Shown: positions 53,844-64,000, numbered from the stretch's first letter. The stretch is DNA of 64,000 nucleotides from Arenibacter sp041392165 (GCA_041392165.1 JAWKMN010000006.1:1-64000); one strand, 5' to 3'. Numbers and translations: made by a program. Notes: generated by a model from the sequence alone, not told the origin.

Positions 53844-54505
53844 TTCCTGCGCTTTTTATGGTAAACACTTCGTAAGAAGTAGGCAATTCTAAGTTACTTA
53901 GAATACAACTTGCTATCCGTCAAAACGGATAAATATATATAAATGTAGAAAATGATTTTCGATTATAACAATCTTATTATCAGTATTTTATGACTCAAAA
54001 CTATATAAGCCCATATGGAACCATATAAGACCAAACAGCAATTTAATATAGGCTTATATGGCCTTGAAAAAATCTAAGAAAATATAAAAAAAGTGGATTT
54101 TAGTGGTAAGGGGAAAAGAGATTAAGGGGTTTTTCTCCCCTTGGTCTCTTGTGCGGCACCGAGGATGCAGGAAAATCCGAAGCGGAGGGACTTTCCTTTC
54201 CGGCGGTGGAACCTGTCCGGAAAGGGAGGGTCGAAGAGGAGGGTTTTCCGGCTTCCGCAGGGGCTTGGGATTTATGACATTAATAGCATTGATAAAGATG
54301 CCCATGCTGGGCACACACAATGGCTCTAATCCAGCCTTACGATCTATCAAAAAATAAAAATCCTTACTTTTAACTTGGCCCGATATCGGAATGATAGATC
54401 CCATCGGATCTTCCATACCGAAACCATACGAGCCGGAACGTTAGGCAAAATGACTTATATCAACTAAAATAGCTTTTGAATAAATAGCTTTTCTTCAATT
54501 TTTAT
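53844..54505. promoter_or_regulatory. candidate oriT/promoter region upstream of mobC
   Basis: This 660-bp stretch has several dyads. They are ATTCTAAG-N3-CTTAGAAT at 53886-53904, ATCCGT-N4-ACGGAT at 53915-53930, ATATGG-N2-CCATAT at 54013-54026, ATATAAGCC at 54003 pairing with GGCTTATAT at 54051, and CCTTTCCGG at 54195 pairing with CCGGAAAGG at 54217. Clustered inverted repeats upstream of mob genes are typical of oriT. A nic site was not identified. Overlapping ORFs of 84-120 codons on both strands in the GC-richer part are not convincing. Confidence 0.55.
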
Positions 54506-57500
54506 ATGAAATACAAGAACAACCAGATTATTTATAGCCCTTCCGATCTATCTTCCCACAGCAGCTGCAAACATCTTAGTCAGCTCAACAAACAGCATGC
54601 AAGAGGCGAAATTGCAGATCCAGAACAATACACGAATCGTGTTTTGCAAATGCTTATGGAGAAAGGTATCGAGTTTGAAGAGAATCACCTACGGGAAATC
54701 AAGGATCAAGGAAGGACTGTATCAGAAATTAGTACTGATGACCCCCATGCTGAGAAGCACACAATAGATGCCATGAAAGCTGGTATTGATGTTATTTACC
54801 AGGCAAGATTGAAAGAAGATGGCAAATGGAGCGGATGGGCTGATTTTCTGAAGAAGGTTGATAGACCAAGCAGTTTGGGAGATTGGTCTTATGAGGTGTG
54901 GGATACCAAGCTGGCGAATGAAACCAAGGCCGGGACAATTTTACAAATTGGCCTTTATTCAGAGCGCGTAGCTCAAATCCAAGGTATAACTCCAGAATAC
55001 ATGGGTGTTATAAAACCTGATGGTGAAGAATACTATCGTTATGATGAACATGCGGCATATATACGGGTTGTAAAACGGAATTTGGAAGAAGCAATTGCCA
55101 ATGATGAAGAGACCTACCCTGAGCCAGTCAGCCATTGCGATATTTGCAGGTGGTAGAAGAACTGTAATGCTGTTAGACGAAGAGATGACCACCTGACCTT
55201 TGTGGCAGGAATGGGAAAATCACAAATGAAGGAACTGAATTTGCATGATGTTGACACCCTTGAGAAACTGGCCTGTCTTGATTTACCTGTGCCTTTTAAT
55301 CCTTCTAAAGGTGTTAAAGAAACTTACAACAAACTTCGAGAACAGGCTCGTTTACAGCATAAGAGCAGAAAAAACGGATATGAACCTTACTACGAAACTT
55401 TAGACATTGAAGAAGGCAAAGGCCTGAACAAACTGCCAGAGCCTTCCACGAATGATATTTACCTCGATTTTGAAGGCGACCGGATGGTTGAGCCAGATGG
55501 TCTTGAGTACATGATTGGTTATGTGCACAAAGGTGTATACCATGCCTTCTGGGCTAAAAACGAAACTGAAGAAAAAGAAATTTTTGAGCAATTCATTGAC
55601 TTTGCCTTTAAGCTAAAAAAAGAAGACCCCTCACTCCATATATACCATTATGCACCATACGAAGTCATGGCTTTTAAGCGGCTAATGGGTAAATATGCAT
55701 CGCATGAAAATGAAATTGATACTTTTTTAAGATCAAACACATTTGTAGATCTCTATAGTGTTGTTCGGCAGTCTGTACGAGCTAGCGTTGAGAAATACTC
55801 AATCAAAGACTTGGAAGCGTTCTTTGGCTACAAGCGCATGATGGATTTACGCGAGCTCTCAAGTCAAAAATCACAACTAGAGTTACTTCTTCAAACCGGT
55901 AATATTGATAAATTAACAAAGGAAACCAAAGATGCCCTCCAGCTCTACAACCAGGATGACTGCGAATCATTGGTTAGGCTTCAAGCATGGTTAGAAGAGA
56001 TAGGTGCAAGGCTAATTGGCGAAGGTGAAAACATTATAAGACCTGAAGACGGCGATGGTGATGCCAGTGATAATATCACTGCACATCAAGAGCGAATTCA
56101 GCCTATCATGGATGCTCTACTTAAAAGTGTACCTCCTATAAAGGCTGAACGAAGCAAAATTGAGCAAGCCAATTTCATTCTTGCCCATATGTTAGATTGG
56201 TATCGAAGGGAAAGAAAATCTTTCTACTGGGAAAAATTTCGGTTAATTGAACTACCGGAAAGCGAGCTTCTTGAAGAAAGAAGGGCTATTGCATACTTAA
56301 ATTATTCAGGTGAAAAAGTAAAGGAAAAACGAAGTTTCGTCTATTCATACAGCGTGCCTATTCAGGAATGTGATTTAAAGTCAGGTGACCCGCTTAAAAC
56401 TTTTACAGGAGGAAGTTTTGGATCACTTTTCGACCTGGATTTGCAAAATGGGATAATTCGAGTTAAGTATGGAAAGGAAATCGCGCATCATGAACACCCT
56501 TCTTGCGTCTACAGCATAAAAGACATCAGCCCTGGAAGCAAAGAGGAAGCCATAATAGACTTGGCAACATGGGTTGTAGAAAACGGTATGGACAGTAAAG
56601 TTGAGACGTTCCGAGCAGCAAGACAATTGCTCTTGAATGCTCCTCCAAGTTTAACAGAGGCACTGACCTACAATGAGGATATTCTGGCGAGAACATTTGA
56701 CTTTGCAGCCAAACTAGACCATAGTTATCTGCCTGTTCAAGGCCCTCCTGGCGCGGGCAAGAGTTTTACGGGAAGCCACCTTATTGTTCGTTTGGCTCAG
56801 CAAGGAAAGAAAATCGGAATCACTGCCCTTAGCCACAAGGTCATTTCAAATTTGCTATCGAAAGTTTGGGAGGTAGCTCAAGAGGAAGGATTTAACATTC
56901 AAATGATACAGAAAACCGAACCAGATCCGGATAATCCTTCCCCTTGGTCAGTAAGTAATGATGAAAATGCTATCCAAGCAGCCATAGGCAGTGTGGATGT
57001 TATTGCCGGAACTTCATTTATGTGGAGTAAACCACCTTATGAGGGTAGTGTGGATTACCTCTTTGTGGATGAAGCCGGTCAATTGTCTTTGATTGATACG
57101 CTAGCCGTTTCGCACTGCTGCTCAAACCTCGTTCTTTTGGGCGATCCACAACAATTGAAACAACCCCAACAAGGCGTACATCCAGACGGCACTGAAGTAT
57201 CGGCTCTAGAACACGTGTTGCAGGGCGAGAAAACCATTGCTAATGAGCAAGGTGTATTTTTAGCTGAAACTTGGCGCATGCATTCGTCTATCAATGCGTT
57301 TGTATCAGAACTCTTTTATGAGAACAGATTACAGTCAAGAGACCATCTTGATCAACAACAGATTATAGGCTCAAAGTATGCTGGAGCTGGATTGTACCTT
57401 GAAGAAGTTGAACATACTGGTAATACCAACTCATCTTCCGAAGAGGTTGATAAGGTGTTGGAAATTGTAGCGCACCTGACTAGTGGCAATGTTACTTTTA

Positions 57501-57862
57501 TTAATGAAAAGAGTGAAGAAGCAACCTTAACGGCCAGTGATATTAAAATTATTACCCCCTACAATGCACAGGTTCAGGCCATCAAACAACTATTGCCCAA
57601 TTTGGAGGTTGGCACGGTTGACAAATTTCAGGGTCAGGAAGCTCCCGTAATTATTTACTCTGTAGCCACTTCCAGCTTGGAAGAAGCTCCACGTGGAATG
57701 GACTTTCTATTTAGCCCGAACCGATTTAATGTGGCCGTTTCAAGGGCCCGTACACGTTTTATTATGGTGGCAAACCCAGCCATTTTTGAAGCGGAGTGCA
57801 AAAGCCCACACCAAATAAAATTGGCGAATGCCTTTTGTCGGTTTAAGGAACTTTCACAGTGA
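54506..57862 (+). pseudogene. RecB-like nuclease fused to DNA2-type helicase (TM0106-like), interrupted by one stop codon
   Basis: The single frame of 1119 codons is interrupted only by TAG at 55154-55156, right after CDICRW where related proteins usually have a second Trp (one base change from TGG). The first part (216 residues) is a Cas4/RecB-like nuclease with DTKLANETKAG as PD-(D/E)XK core. Its Fe-S cysteines are C21, C211, C214 and C220, the last beyond the stop. The second part has an RNase H/DEDD-like exonuclease domain (IYLDFEGDRMVEPDGLEYMI, YNQDDCESLVRLQAWL) and an SF1 helicase with Walker A VQGPPGAGKSF, Walker B DEAGQL and motifs GDPQQLKQPQQG, TPYNAQVQAI, VDKFQGQEAP and NVAVSRARTRF. 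It may be a defence or repair gene of the element. A restart at the ATG at 55202 would give the helicase without the nuclease. Confidence 0.85.
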
Positions 57863-57995
57863 ACCCGAGCCCAGTAATTAAATTATAAATGCTCAATGTC
57901 CATTTATTTAGGTCTTTAGTGAAGATTCTAGCAAACAGAAAACACCCAAGATATATAAAGCGATGTTTATCAGCCGTCCTTTCCAACCTAATAAA

Positions 57996-60900
57996 CTACC
58001 CATTCAAGCGTTTAAAAACCTTTTTCAACATATACTCTTTAACCAGCATTCCAAAATCCTTATCGTCCATCATTTTACTGAAAATGTCTTGATTTTGTTC
58101 CATTCTCCCTATCAGCTTATCCATAAAGGCATCCTCAAAACCAAATTTAAAGTTGTCCATCGAATTATTTCTGGCCTGTTCGGACAATTTATCATCGGCT
58201 ACCAACTCCGCCTCTATCTGGTCAAAAAATAATTTATCCGCTTCACTAAATTCAGTGCCGAATTTCTTATTTAAGAGATTAATAATCTCGGATAAAGCTT
58301 CTTGTTCCTCTTTATTTGCCAAACGAATTCCTGCACCGGAAATTCCCTCTAATTGATATTCGCCTTCGCTCTCCATCAACAACCGCTGCTCTCCTATCTT
58401 CTGCAATCGATAGTATTCCAGGGAAACTTCATCTCCCAATTTAAAGCGGTCATTTTGGCTTTTACGCGGTAGCTTTTTCAATAAAAACCGACCATAGGTA
58501 TAGAGCTTTTCCAACTCAACATCCGAAAAAGGCATAATCTGGGTCAAAAATGAATACAACCTGGTAAACGACTGCAAGGAATGTTTAAAATTATCCTGAG
58601 TTACTTTGGTCCCAACTATATCTTCCTTGGAACTCTCTTCCGGTAATTTTTTATACCGTTCAACGGCGGGGTCTATGTAGGCGTTTAATTTCCCTTGTTC
58701 CTTTACGGATAGGGTAATCGCGGATTTAAAGAAAACGTTGCAAAAATTATCGATTTCGGTCTGCCAAATTATTTGTGCATTTTCAATTTCAGTTTTTAGG
58801 TCGAATAAATGATTGGGGTCGGTATTCGATTCTATTGAGGTAAGCTCATAGTAGGGCTGAAAGGAAGCCAATACCTCCTCTGCCTCATTGGCGAAATCCA
58901 GTATAAAAGTATCTTCCTTTCCTGTATGCATCCGGTTTAAGCGGGACAATGTTTGGACACATTTTACACCGGACAACTTCTTATCTACATACATCGTGTG
59001 TAGCAAAGGTTGATCAAAACCGGTCTGGTATTTGTCGGCCACAATGAGCAATTGATACTCCGAGGAAGCAAATTTTCGTGGCAGTTCCTTTTCCTTAAAA
59101 CCATTAATCTCCACCTCAGTTACCCCCTCCGGATACAAATCGTAAATTACTTTGCCAGAAAATGCCACAATGGCCTTGATATCGTGGTAGCCCATTTTTT
59201 GGATGTACTTGTCAACCTCATCTTTATAGCGAACTGCGTGCAATCGTGAACCGGTAACGAGCATCGCTTTGGCCATGCCCCCAATCTTTTTGGAAACAAC
59301 CTGCCTAAAATGCTCAATAATCACTTCGGTCTTTTGAGCCAAGTTATGGGGATGCAATGACAAGAAACGTCCGATAGCACTGGCCGCTTGTTTTTTGTTG
59401 ACTTTTGGATCTTCCTCAATTTCCTTGGAGAGCCTAAAATAGGTTTTATACGTGGTATAATTTTTAAGCACATCCAGTATGAAACCCTCCTCGATCGCCT
59501 GTTTCATACTATACAGATGGAAGGGTTTTGGAATACCGTTGGCATCAGGAGTGCCAAAAACCTCTACCGTCTTGGTCTTTGGGGTAGCCGTAAAAGCAAA
59601 GAAGCTAAGATTGTCCTGTTTTCCCCTGGCCTCCATGGATTTCCGGATTTGGTCTTCGGCATCTTCGTCCAATCCAGAATCCAGCTCTTCCAAAGCTGCT
59701 TCTTCCAGCGATTTGGCAGAAAGAACTTCTTTCATCTTTTTGGTAGCCTCCCCTCCCTGTGATGAGTGTGCTTCGTCTATAATTACGGCATACTTCCTTG
59801 CTGGCAACTCTCCGATTTTTTCTAGGATAAAGGGAAACTTCTGTAAGGTGGTAATTATAATATTGGATCCTGCTGTAATGGCATCGGCCAATTGCTGGGA
59901 GTTCTTTTCTATTTTCTGAACTACCCCTTGTTTATGTTCAAACTGATAAATGGTGCTCTGCAACTGGCTGTCCAATACCTTCCGGTCCGTTATAACTAAA
60001 ACGGAATCGAAAACCCGTTTATTTTTGGCATCGTGCAGACTGGATAACCGATAGGACAACCAAGCAATGGAATTGGATTTCCCCGAACCTGCCGAATGTT
60101 GTATCAAGTAATTCTGGCCGGCACCGTTATGCTTGGCATCTTTGGTAAGTTTTCGAACGACATCCATTTGATGGTAGCGAGGGAAAATCAAGGTTTCCTT
60201 AGTTTTTTGTACACCATTAAGTTGAAAAGTTTCCACATTCAAGTGAAGGAACTTTCCAATAATATCCATAAAACTATCCTTTGCCCAAACCCTCTCCCAT
60301 AAATAAGCCGTTCTATAGCCTCCTTTGTTTACTGGGTTTCCGGCCCCGTTATTGGCCCCTAAATTAAATGGCAGATATCTCGTATTCTTTCCCGCCAGTT
60401 TGGTGGTCATATAACATTCATCGGTATCTACGGCAAAATGAACCAAAGTGCGTTTTTTAAATTGAAAGATAGGTTCCGTAGGTTCCCTATCATAAACGTA
60501 TTGCTTTTGGCATTGGACACGTTTTGACCCGAAAACTGATTCTTCAATTCTATGGTGGCAACTGGCAAGCCGTTTAGACTTAACACCATATCCAACGAAT
60601 TTTTACCGTTTCTCTCGTAATACAACTGGCGGGTCACCGATAAATGATTGGTGGCATATAAGATTTCGGCCTCTGGGTTTAAGGTACTTTCGGGTCGGAA
60701 GTACGCCATTTTAAACTTCACCCCATAATCCGTAAAACCATTGCGCAGTACATCTAACGTGCCACGGTTGTCCAGCTCCTTCAATAAGCGTTGGATTACT
60801 TTTTGCTCTACATTGTCCTTATGGATGTTGACAATCTTATCCCATAACGTGGGCTGGGAGGTTTGTAGAAAATGAATTATGTACGAGGGAAAGAGGCCTA

Positions 60901-61009
60901 GTTTTGCTTCAAAATCTTGGGAATGTCCTTTTATATAGCCCCCATTTTCCAATAAGGAGGCTTCTATGGCCGCCTCAAAAGTATCTTCTGTATGTATCGT
61001 TTTTGACAT
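57996..61009 (-). pseudogene. hsdR: type I restriction enzyme HsdR subunit, single-base frameshift
   Basis: The N-terminal part (from 61009) has the HSDR_N nuclease domain with the PVATIELKNQF motif of the PD-(D/E)XK site. The C-terminal part has the helicase motor: Walker A SAGSGKSNSIAWL, DEAHSSQGG, FFAFTATPKTKT, VADKYQTGFDQPLLHTMYVD and QTLSRLNRMHTGKED. The first frame ends near 60428 and the conserved text resumes in the other frame (QYVYDREPTEPIFQFKKRTL, then VHFAVDTDE). The shift lies at an A4 run (T4 at 60505-60508 on the plus strand) where A5 would restore a 1004-residue protein. HsdR translocates and cleaves unmodified DNA with HsdM and HsdS. It is the last gene of the hsd group in view. 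The break could be an assembly error, a loss of function or a tolerated slippage site. Confidence 0.9.
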
Positions 61010-61049
61010 ATTACAATATCCTTATTCAGTAGTCATCCTAGTTACCATC

Positions 61050-62639
61050 TTAGTTACCTCCTTTGTTACCAAAATCATCTTTCTTTTTGTCCCCAACCTC
61101 ATTTTTTAGGATGTAAAGAACACCTTTGCCCGATTTTGTCGTGATATATTCTTGATTGGGACTACTGGGTTTATCTGGAATAGTCCTGCTTAAAAGACCT
61201 TGTGCTATAAGTGGCTCTATGTACCGCTTAAAATTATCAGTATGTACTTTTAATTGAAGTTCTTTCTCTTGTATGTCTTTATTAGACCTGGGTTGTTCAC
61301 AATACTTTAGTACCTTTATTTGTTCTATAGTCAACCTATCAACTAGGTCGTTAGCTTGGTCGTTAGCTTGGTCGTTAGCTTGGTCGTTAAAACTTGTATG
61401 GATCGGTATTTCGATTAAAAAATGCGTTCTGGAAGGTTCGTTCGTATCAAATTCGGCAGCATCGGAGCCATTATCTTTTAGGGCTTTCACAATAGTAGGA
61501 ATACCAGTACCTCTACCCTCAGTGAGTCTTAGTTCCTTTAAAAATTCTCCAATACGTCTATTTCTATACCGTCTGGCCCTAACTACCCCTTTATTAAAAT
61601 CCTCTTGTTTCAAAGATGGGTCGGCACCATTATAGCTGATTATTTCTATGGCCTTAGGCAATATTCGAACTTCAATGGGATCCTGTAGTTCATAATTTCG
61701 ATGATATACCGCATTGGAAAGTGCTTCTTCAATGGCATTGTAAGGATAATTAAAAACTCTGTCCGCAGTCTCCTTGTCGGCATACTTGATTACCTTTTCC
61801 TTTATCACATTGGTTCTAATATAGGATAATACATCTACCAATTGTTTTTGAATGGGGCCACGGAATATTTTCTCGTTAAAATTTTTCCCTCCAAGGCCTT
61901 CGGGAAATTCCACTATATCGATTTGAACGCCTTTATAAAATTCCTCTGGTGCCTCGGAAAACATGAGCAAGCCCACGTTTTTAGGAAACAAATGTTCATT
62001 GGCCCCTTGGGAAAGGTTCATTTTTTCTGCAAGTTCTTCCACCGTCATATGGCTGCTTTCCCCATACAATCGGCTTTTGGTTTTTTCCAAATGTCCGCGC
62101 ATCAGGGTAAAACTCATGTCGCTAACACTGGCATGCGTATTCACCCGATCATCAAAGGGAACTTTGGCCGTAAGTTGTAACAGTTCCGCTTCCTGTTCAT
62201 CATTCGGCACAATACTATTCGATTGAAAACGGATACGGTAATTATAGTTTTTGTGCCTGGCCGTTACATCATCTGGCACTTTATAGGGTCTATTACTGCC
62301 TCCCGGCACCCAAATCACCAATGCGTGTTTATCATCTAATGCTTCTAGGGACAATCTTGGGAAATAGGAAGGTTTAATAAGATTACAATATCCCACCAAT
62401 TCCTTTTCAACTTTTTCGAGTTGGGTAGGGTCGAAACCAAAAATAGGGCGAATAGGTTTACCATCTTTTTCTTCTACACCAACAATGATATAACCACTAC
62501 CCTCGTTTTCAAAATCATTTGCAAAAGCACAGACCGAGCGCATGATGGCAGCGGGGTTCCATCCCTTCTTAAACTCCATACGCGTCCCTTCCACAATGTT
62601 TCCGGACACCAAATCCTCTATGCTGACCAATATGCTCAT
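61050..62639 (-). CDS. AlbA_2/HATPase-domain protein (RecG-like regulator) within the hsd operon
   Basis: The 529-residue protein has an N-terminal AlbA_2 (Schlafen-like) domain (RMEFKKGWNPAAIMRSVCAF, then GYIIVGVEEKDGKPI). A HATPase_c_4 domain near 300-400 follows (AIEEALSNAVYHRNY, LTEGRGTGIPTIVKAL), then a linker with NDQA repeats near 417-430 and a C-terminal winged helix (TIEQIKVLKYCEQPRSNKDI). Such proteins were once annotated as RecG-like or putative transcriptional regulators. They recur inside type I restriction operons, where their role is unclear. It starts 4 bp after hsdS and ends 40 bp before hsdR on the same strand. Confidence 0.88.
   Translation of the reverse strand: MSILVSIEDLVSGNIVEGTRMEFKKGWNPAAIMRSVCAFANDFENEGSGYIIVGVEEKDGKPIRPIFGFDPTQLEKVEKELVGYCNLIKPSYFPRLSLEALDDKHALVIWVPGGSNRPYKVPDDVTARHKNYNYRIRFQSNSIVPNDEQEAELLQLTAKVPFDDRVNTHASVSDMSFTLMRGHLEKTKSRLYGESSHMTVEELAEKMNLSQGANEHLFPKNVGLLMFSEAPEEFYKGVQIDIVEFPEGLGGKNFNEKIFRGPIQKQLVDVLSYIRTNVIKEKVIKYADKETADRVFNYPYNAIEEALSNAVYHRNYELQDPIEVRILPKAIEIISYNGADPSLKQEDFNKGVVRARRYRNRRIGEFLKELRLTEGRGTGIPTIVKALKDNGSDAAEFDTNEPSRTHFLIEIPIHTSFNDQANDQANDQANDLVDRLTIEQIKVLKYCEQPRSNKDIQEKELQLKVHTDNFKRYIEPLIAQGLLSRTIPDKPSSPNQEYITTKSGKGVLYILKNEVGDKKKDDFGNKGGN
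61346..61389. repeat. 12-bp in-frame tandem repeat
   Basis: Three perfect copies of GGTCGTTAGCTT plus a partial fourth lie inside the AlbA_2/ATPase gene. They encode repeated N-D-Q-A in the linker before the C-terminal winged helix. In-frame repeats of this kind often vary in copy number between strains. Confidence 0.9.
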
Positions 62640-62643
62640 ACCG

Positions 62644-63993
62644 CTAATTTAGCACTTCCTGCCTTATATCAATTTTACCCGTAACCACCTCGCTGATCAG
62701 GGCAGTTTTGTATTCTTTTAGAAGGTTGATTTCTTGATTAATTGTTTCCATCAAACGATAAATCCGTAATTCCTCTTTGAAAGCCTTATCAACTATTTCC
62801 TTTTGCTCGTTTAAATCAGGATAGGTAATCTTAAAGTTATTTATCTTCTCTTGAGAGATTGCGGGCGTACTTCCACCCGCTATATAAACACTAAAATATG
62901 CTTGGAAGTAATCTGAGACCATAATTAAATATAAGAATTTCGAATTTATCTCGATATTCTTCAAAACCACAAGTTGTGGATTCAAAGTCATTTCTGGAGT
63001 CTTTTTTGGAACTAAAGCGACCTTTCCAATGGTGGAACCAGTTTTAACTAATAAAATGTCATTTGGATATATTTTAATCTCTGGGGATTCATGATATTTA
63101 TTCCAAGAAAGATACGTGCACTTTTTTAGAATCAATTTTTGATTTTTAATGTTTGATGGACTCAAAGAAATAGCCCCTTCTCCTTCTTGAACTAAATCAG
63201 CAGTCGTATATCCTCTAAATCCTATTCTTCCTATTATATTTGCTAAATTTTTTATCCTAGCTTCTTCCCAATGCCCCGGAATCTCCCCCAACCAATCAAT
63301 GCCCGAATCTTTCATGGGCACATTGGGGTCAAGCCCTTTAGTGACCGCTTGGTTGATCATGGCGGTGCGTTCTTCTTCCAAAAGCTTTATTAATTGCTCT
63401 TTTTTGGCTATCAGCTTGTCTATTTCTGCCGTTTTTTGGTCGAGGTAGTTGGCAATTTGAGTTTGCTCATATATTGGTGGAACAGGGAATTTAAACTCAT
63501 TAAATATATTTTGATACAAGTGTTGAATGGTTGACCCAGATTTATTGTAGTCATAAAAGGAAACAAATATTTCAGACACCAAAAGCCAATACATAAATTC
63601 GGGTGCATAATCATCACCATATGGCCTAGTAACAAAGACACCACTGTTCAAAGTAGCTATTTTCGGCATATTTTCTACTACTGCAATTTTACCTATTGTA
63701 CCATCCTTTGTGATTAATATATCACCTTCCCTTAATTGAATAAAAGGGTCCTCATCATATCTAGCCTGCGGTATTTGATAGCATGTTTCCCATTGTATTC
63801 TTCCATTTTTAAAATCTGTTCCTGTTACCACAAAACCATCACTCTCCTCAAGAAATTCATCCGACCTTAATCCTTTCCAACCAATTCGCCCCTTAACATA
63901 GGTAGTATGCTTGATTCTTTTCAAATCCCAATGCTCAGGAATCTCTCCGACCCATTCTACCCCGGAATCTTTATATGAGCTGTATTTTCTCAT
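62644..63993 (-). CDS. hsdS: type I restriction-modification specificity subunit HsdS
   Basis: The 449-residue protein has two target-recognition domains. Each is introduced by a related segment, KDSGVEWVGEIPEHWDLKRI near residue 8 and KDSGIDWLGEIPGHWEEARI near 227, and they are separated by a long coiled-coil spacer (QKTAEIDKLIAKKEQLIKLL, then EEERTAMINQAVTKGL). A second coiled coil closes the protein. HsdS defines the DNA sequence recognised by the HsdM methylase and HsdR nuclease. The start at 63993 is near the window edge; the methylase gene hsdM is expected just beyond. It lies 4 bp upstream of the AlbA_2/ATPase gene. Confidence 0.94.
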   Translation of the reverse strand: MRKYSSYKDSGVEWVGEIPEHWDLKRIKHTTYVKGRIGWKGLRSDEFLEESDGFVVTGTDFKNGRIQWETCYQIPQARYDEDPFIQLREGDILITKDGTIGKIAVVENMPKIATLNSGVFVTRPYGDDYAPEFMYWLLVSEIFVSFYDYNKSGSTIQHLYQNIFNEFKFPVPPIYEQTQIANYLDQKTAEIDKLIAKKEQLIKLLEEERTAMINQAVTKGLDPNVPMKDSGIDWLGEIPGHWEEARIKNLANIIGRIGFRGYTTADLVQEGEGAISLSPSNIKNQKLILKKCTYLSWNKYHESPEIKIYPNDILLVKTGSTIGKVALVPKKTPEMTLNPQLVVLKNIEINSKFLYLIMVSDYFQAYFSVYIAGGSTPAISQEKINNFKITYPDLNEQKEIVDKAFKEELRIYRLMETINQEINLLKEYKTALISEVVTGKIDIRQEVLN

Positions 63994-64000
63994 CCTAGGA

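Noticed and set aside
54054..54416. 120-codon minus-strand ORF and overlapping 84-codon plus-strand ORF upstream of mobC
   Set aside because: Both overlap a hairpin-rich GC patch, lack recognisable domains and contradict each other; the region is better seen as oriT-like non-coding DNA.
61346..61389. CRISPR-like repeat
   Set aside because: The 12-bp units are directly adjacent without spacers and lie in frame within a coding sequence; it is a simple tandem repeat. No CRISPR array was seen in the window.

Overview
The window is a piece of a Bacteroidota chromosome, most likely a marine member of the Flavobacteriaceae. The reasons are three SusC-type TonB-dependent receptors (two paired with SusD lipoproteins), an ECF sigma/FecR pair, several sulfatases, Bacteroidota-style lipobox signal peptides, weak Shine-Dalgarno signals, and a relaxase and integrase of the Bacteroidota mobile-element type. 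No species assignment is attempted.

Layout. (1) 1-2825, minus strand: ECF sigma factor, FecR anti-sigma factor and the 5' part of a SusC receptor with an STN signalling domain. (2) 3140-14241, minus: a complete myo-inositol catabolic operon (aldolase, iolB, iolC, iolD, Na+/solute symporter, iolA, iolE, iolG) with a LacI regulator. (3) 14544-19196, minus: a SusCD pair. One identical 16-bp palindrome lies upstream of both the inositol operon (13167) and this SusCD pair (19279), so they look co-regulated. (4) 20267-20767: a small outer-membrane protein. (5) 21180-36005: a sialic-acid-type locus with SusCD, sialate lyase, AGE-family epimerase, sialidase, a PhyH-type dioxygenase, an FCD-type GntR regulator, a creatininase-family amidohydrolase and a kelch mutarotase fused to an SSS symporter. 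A second palindrome, TTATGT-N3-ACATAA, occurs upstream of three of its transcription units. (6) 36021-48813, minus: a lipid A-type acyltransferase, a PAP2 phosphatase, three sulfatases, an exported lactonase, KDPG/KDPGal aldolase, 2-keto-3-deoxygalactonate kinase and an exported sugar dehydrogenase with a cytochrome c domain. This fits degradation of a sulfated galactan or similar polysaccharide. (7) 49355 to the window end: an integrated mobilizable element. Its left edge is a residual 3' fragment of tRNA-Asp. It carries a tyrosine recombinase, relaxase, MobC, a palindrome-rich oriT-like region, a nuclease-helicase gene and a type I restriction system (hsdS, an AlbA_2/ATPase gene, hsdR; hsdM is expected beyond the window).

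How the genes fit together. Regions 2 and 3 would import an inositol-type ligand across the outer membrane and break it down to acetyl-CoA and a triose phosphate. Region 5 would release, import, anomerise and cleave sialic acids. Its dioxygenase and amidohydrolase are not standard parts of such a pathway and may act on modified sialic acids. Region 7 combines mobility genes with phage defence.

Sequence-quality note. Three genes (iolG, the mutarotase-symporter and hsdR) each carry a single-base frameshift in a short A-tract, and the nuclease-helicase carries one in-frame TAG where a Trp codon is expected. These may be homopolymer or base errors in the assembly, or real inactivation.
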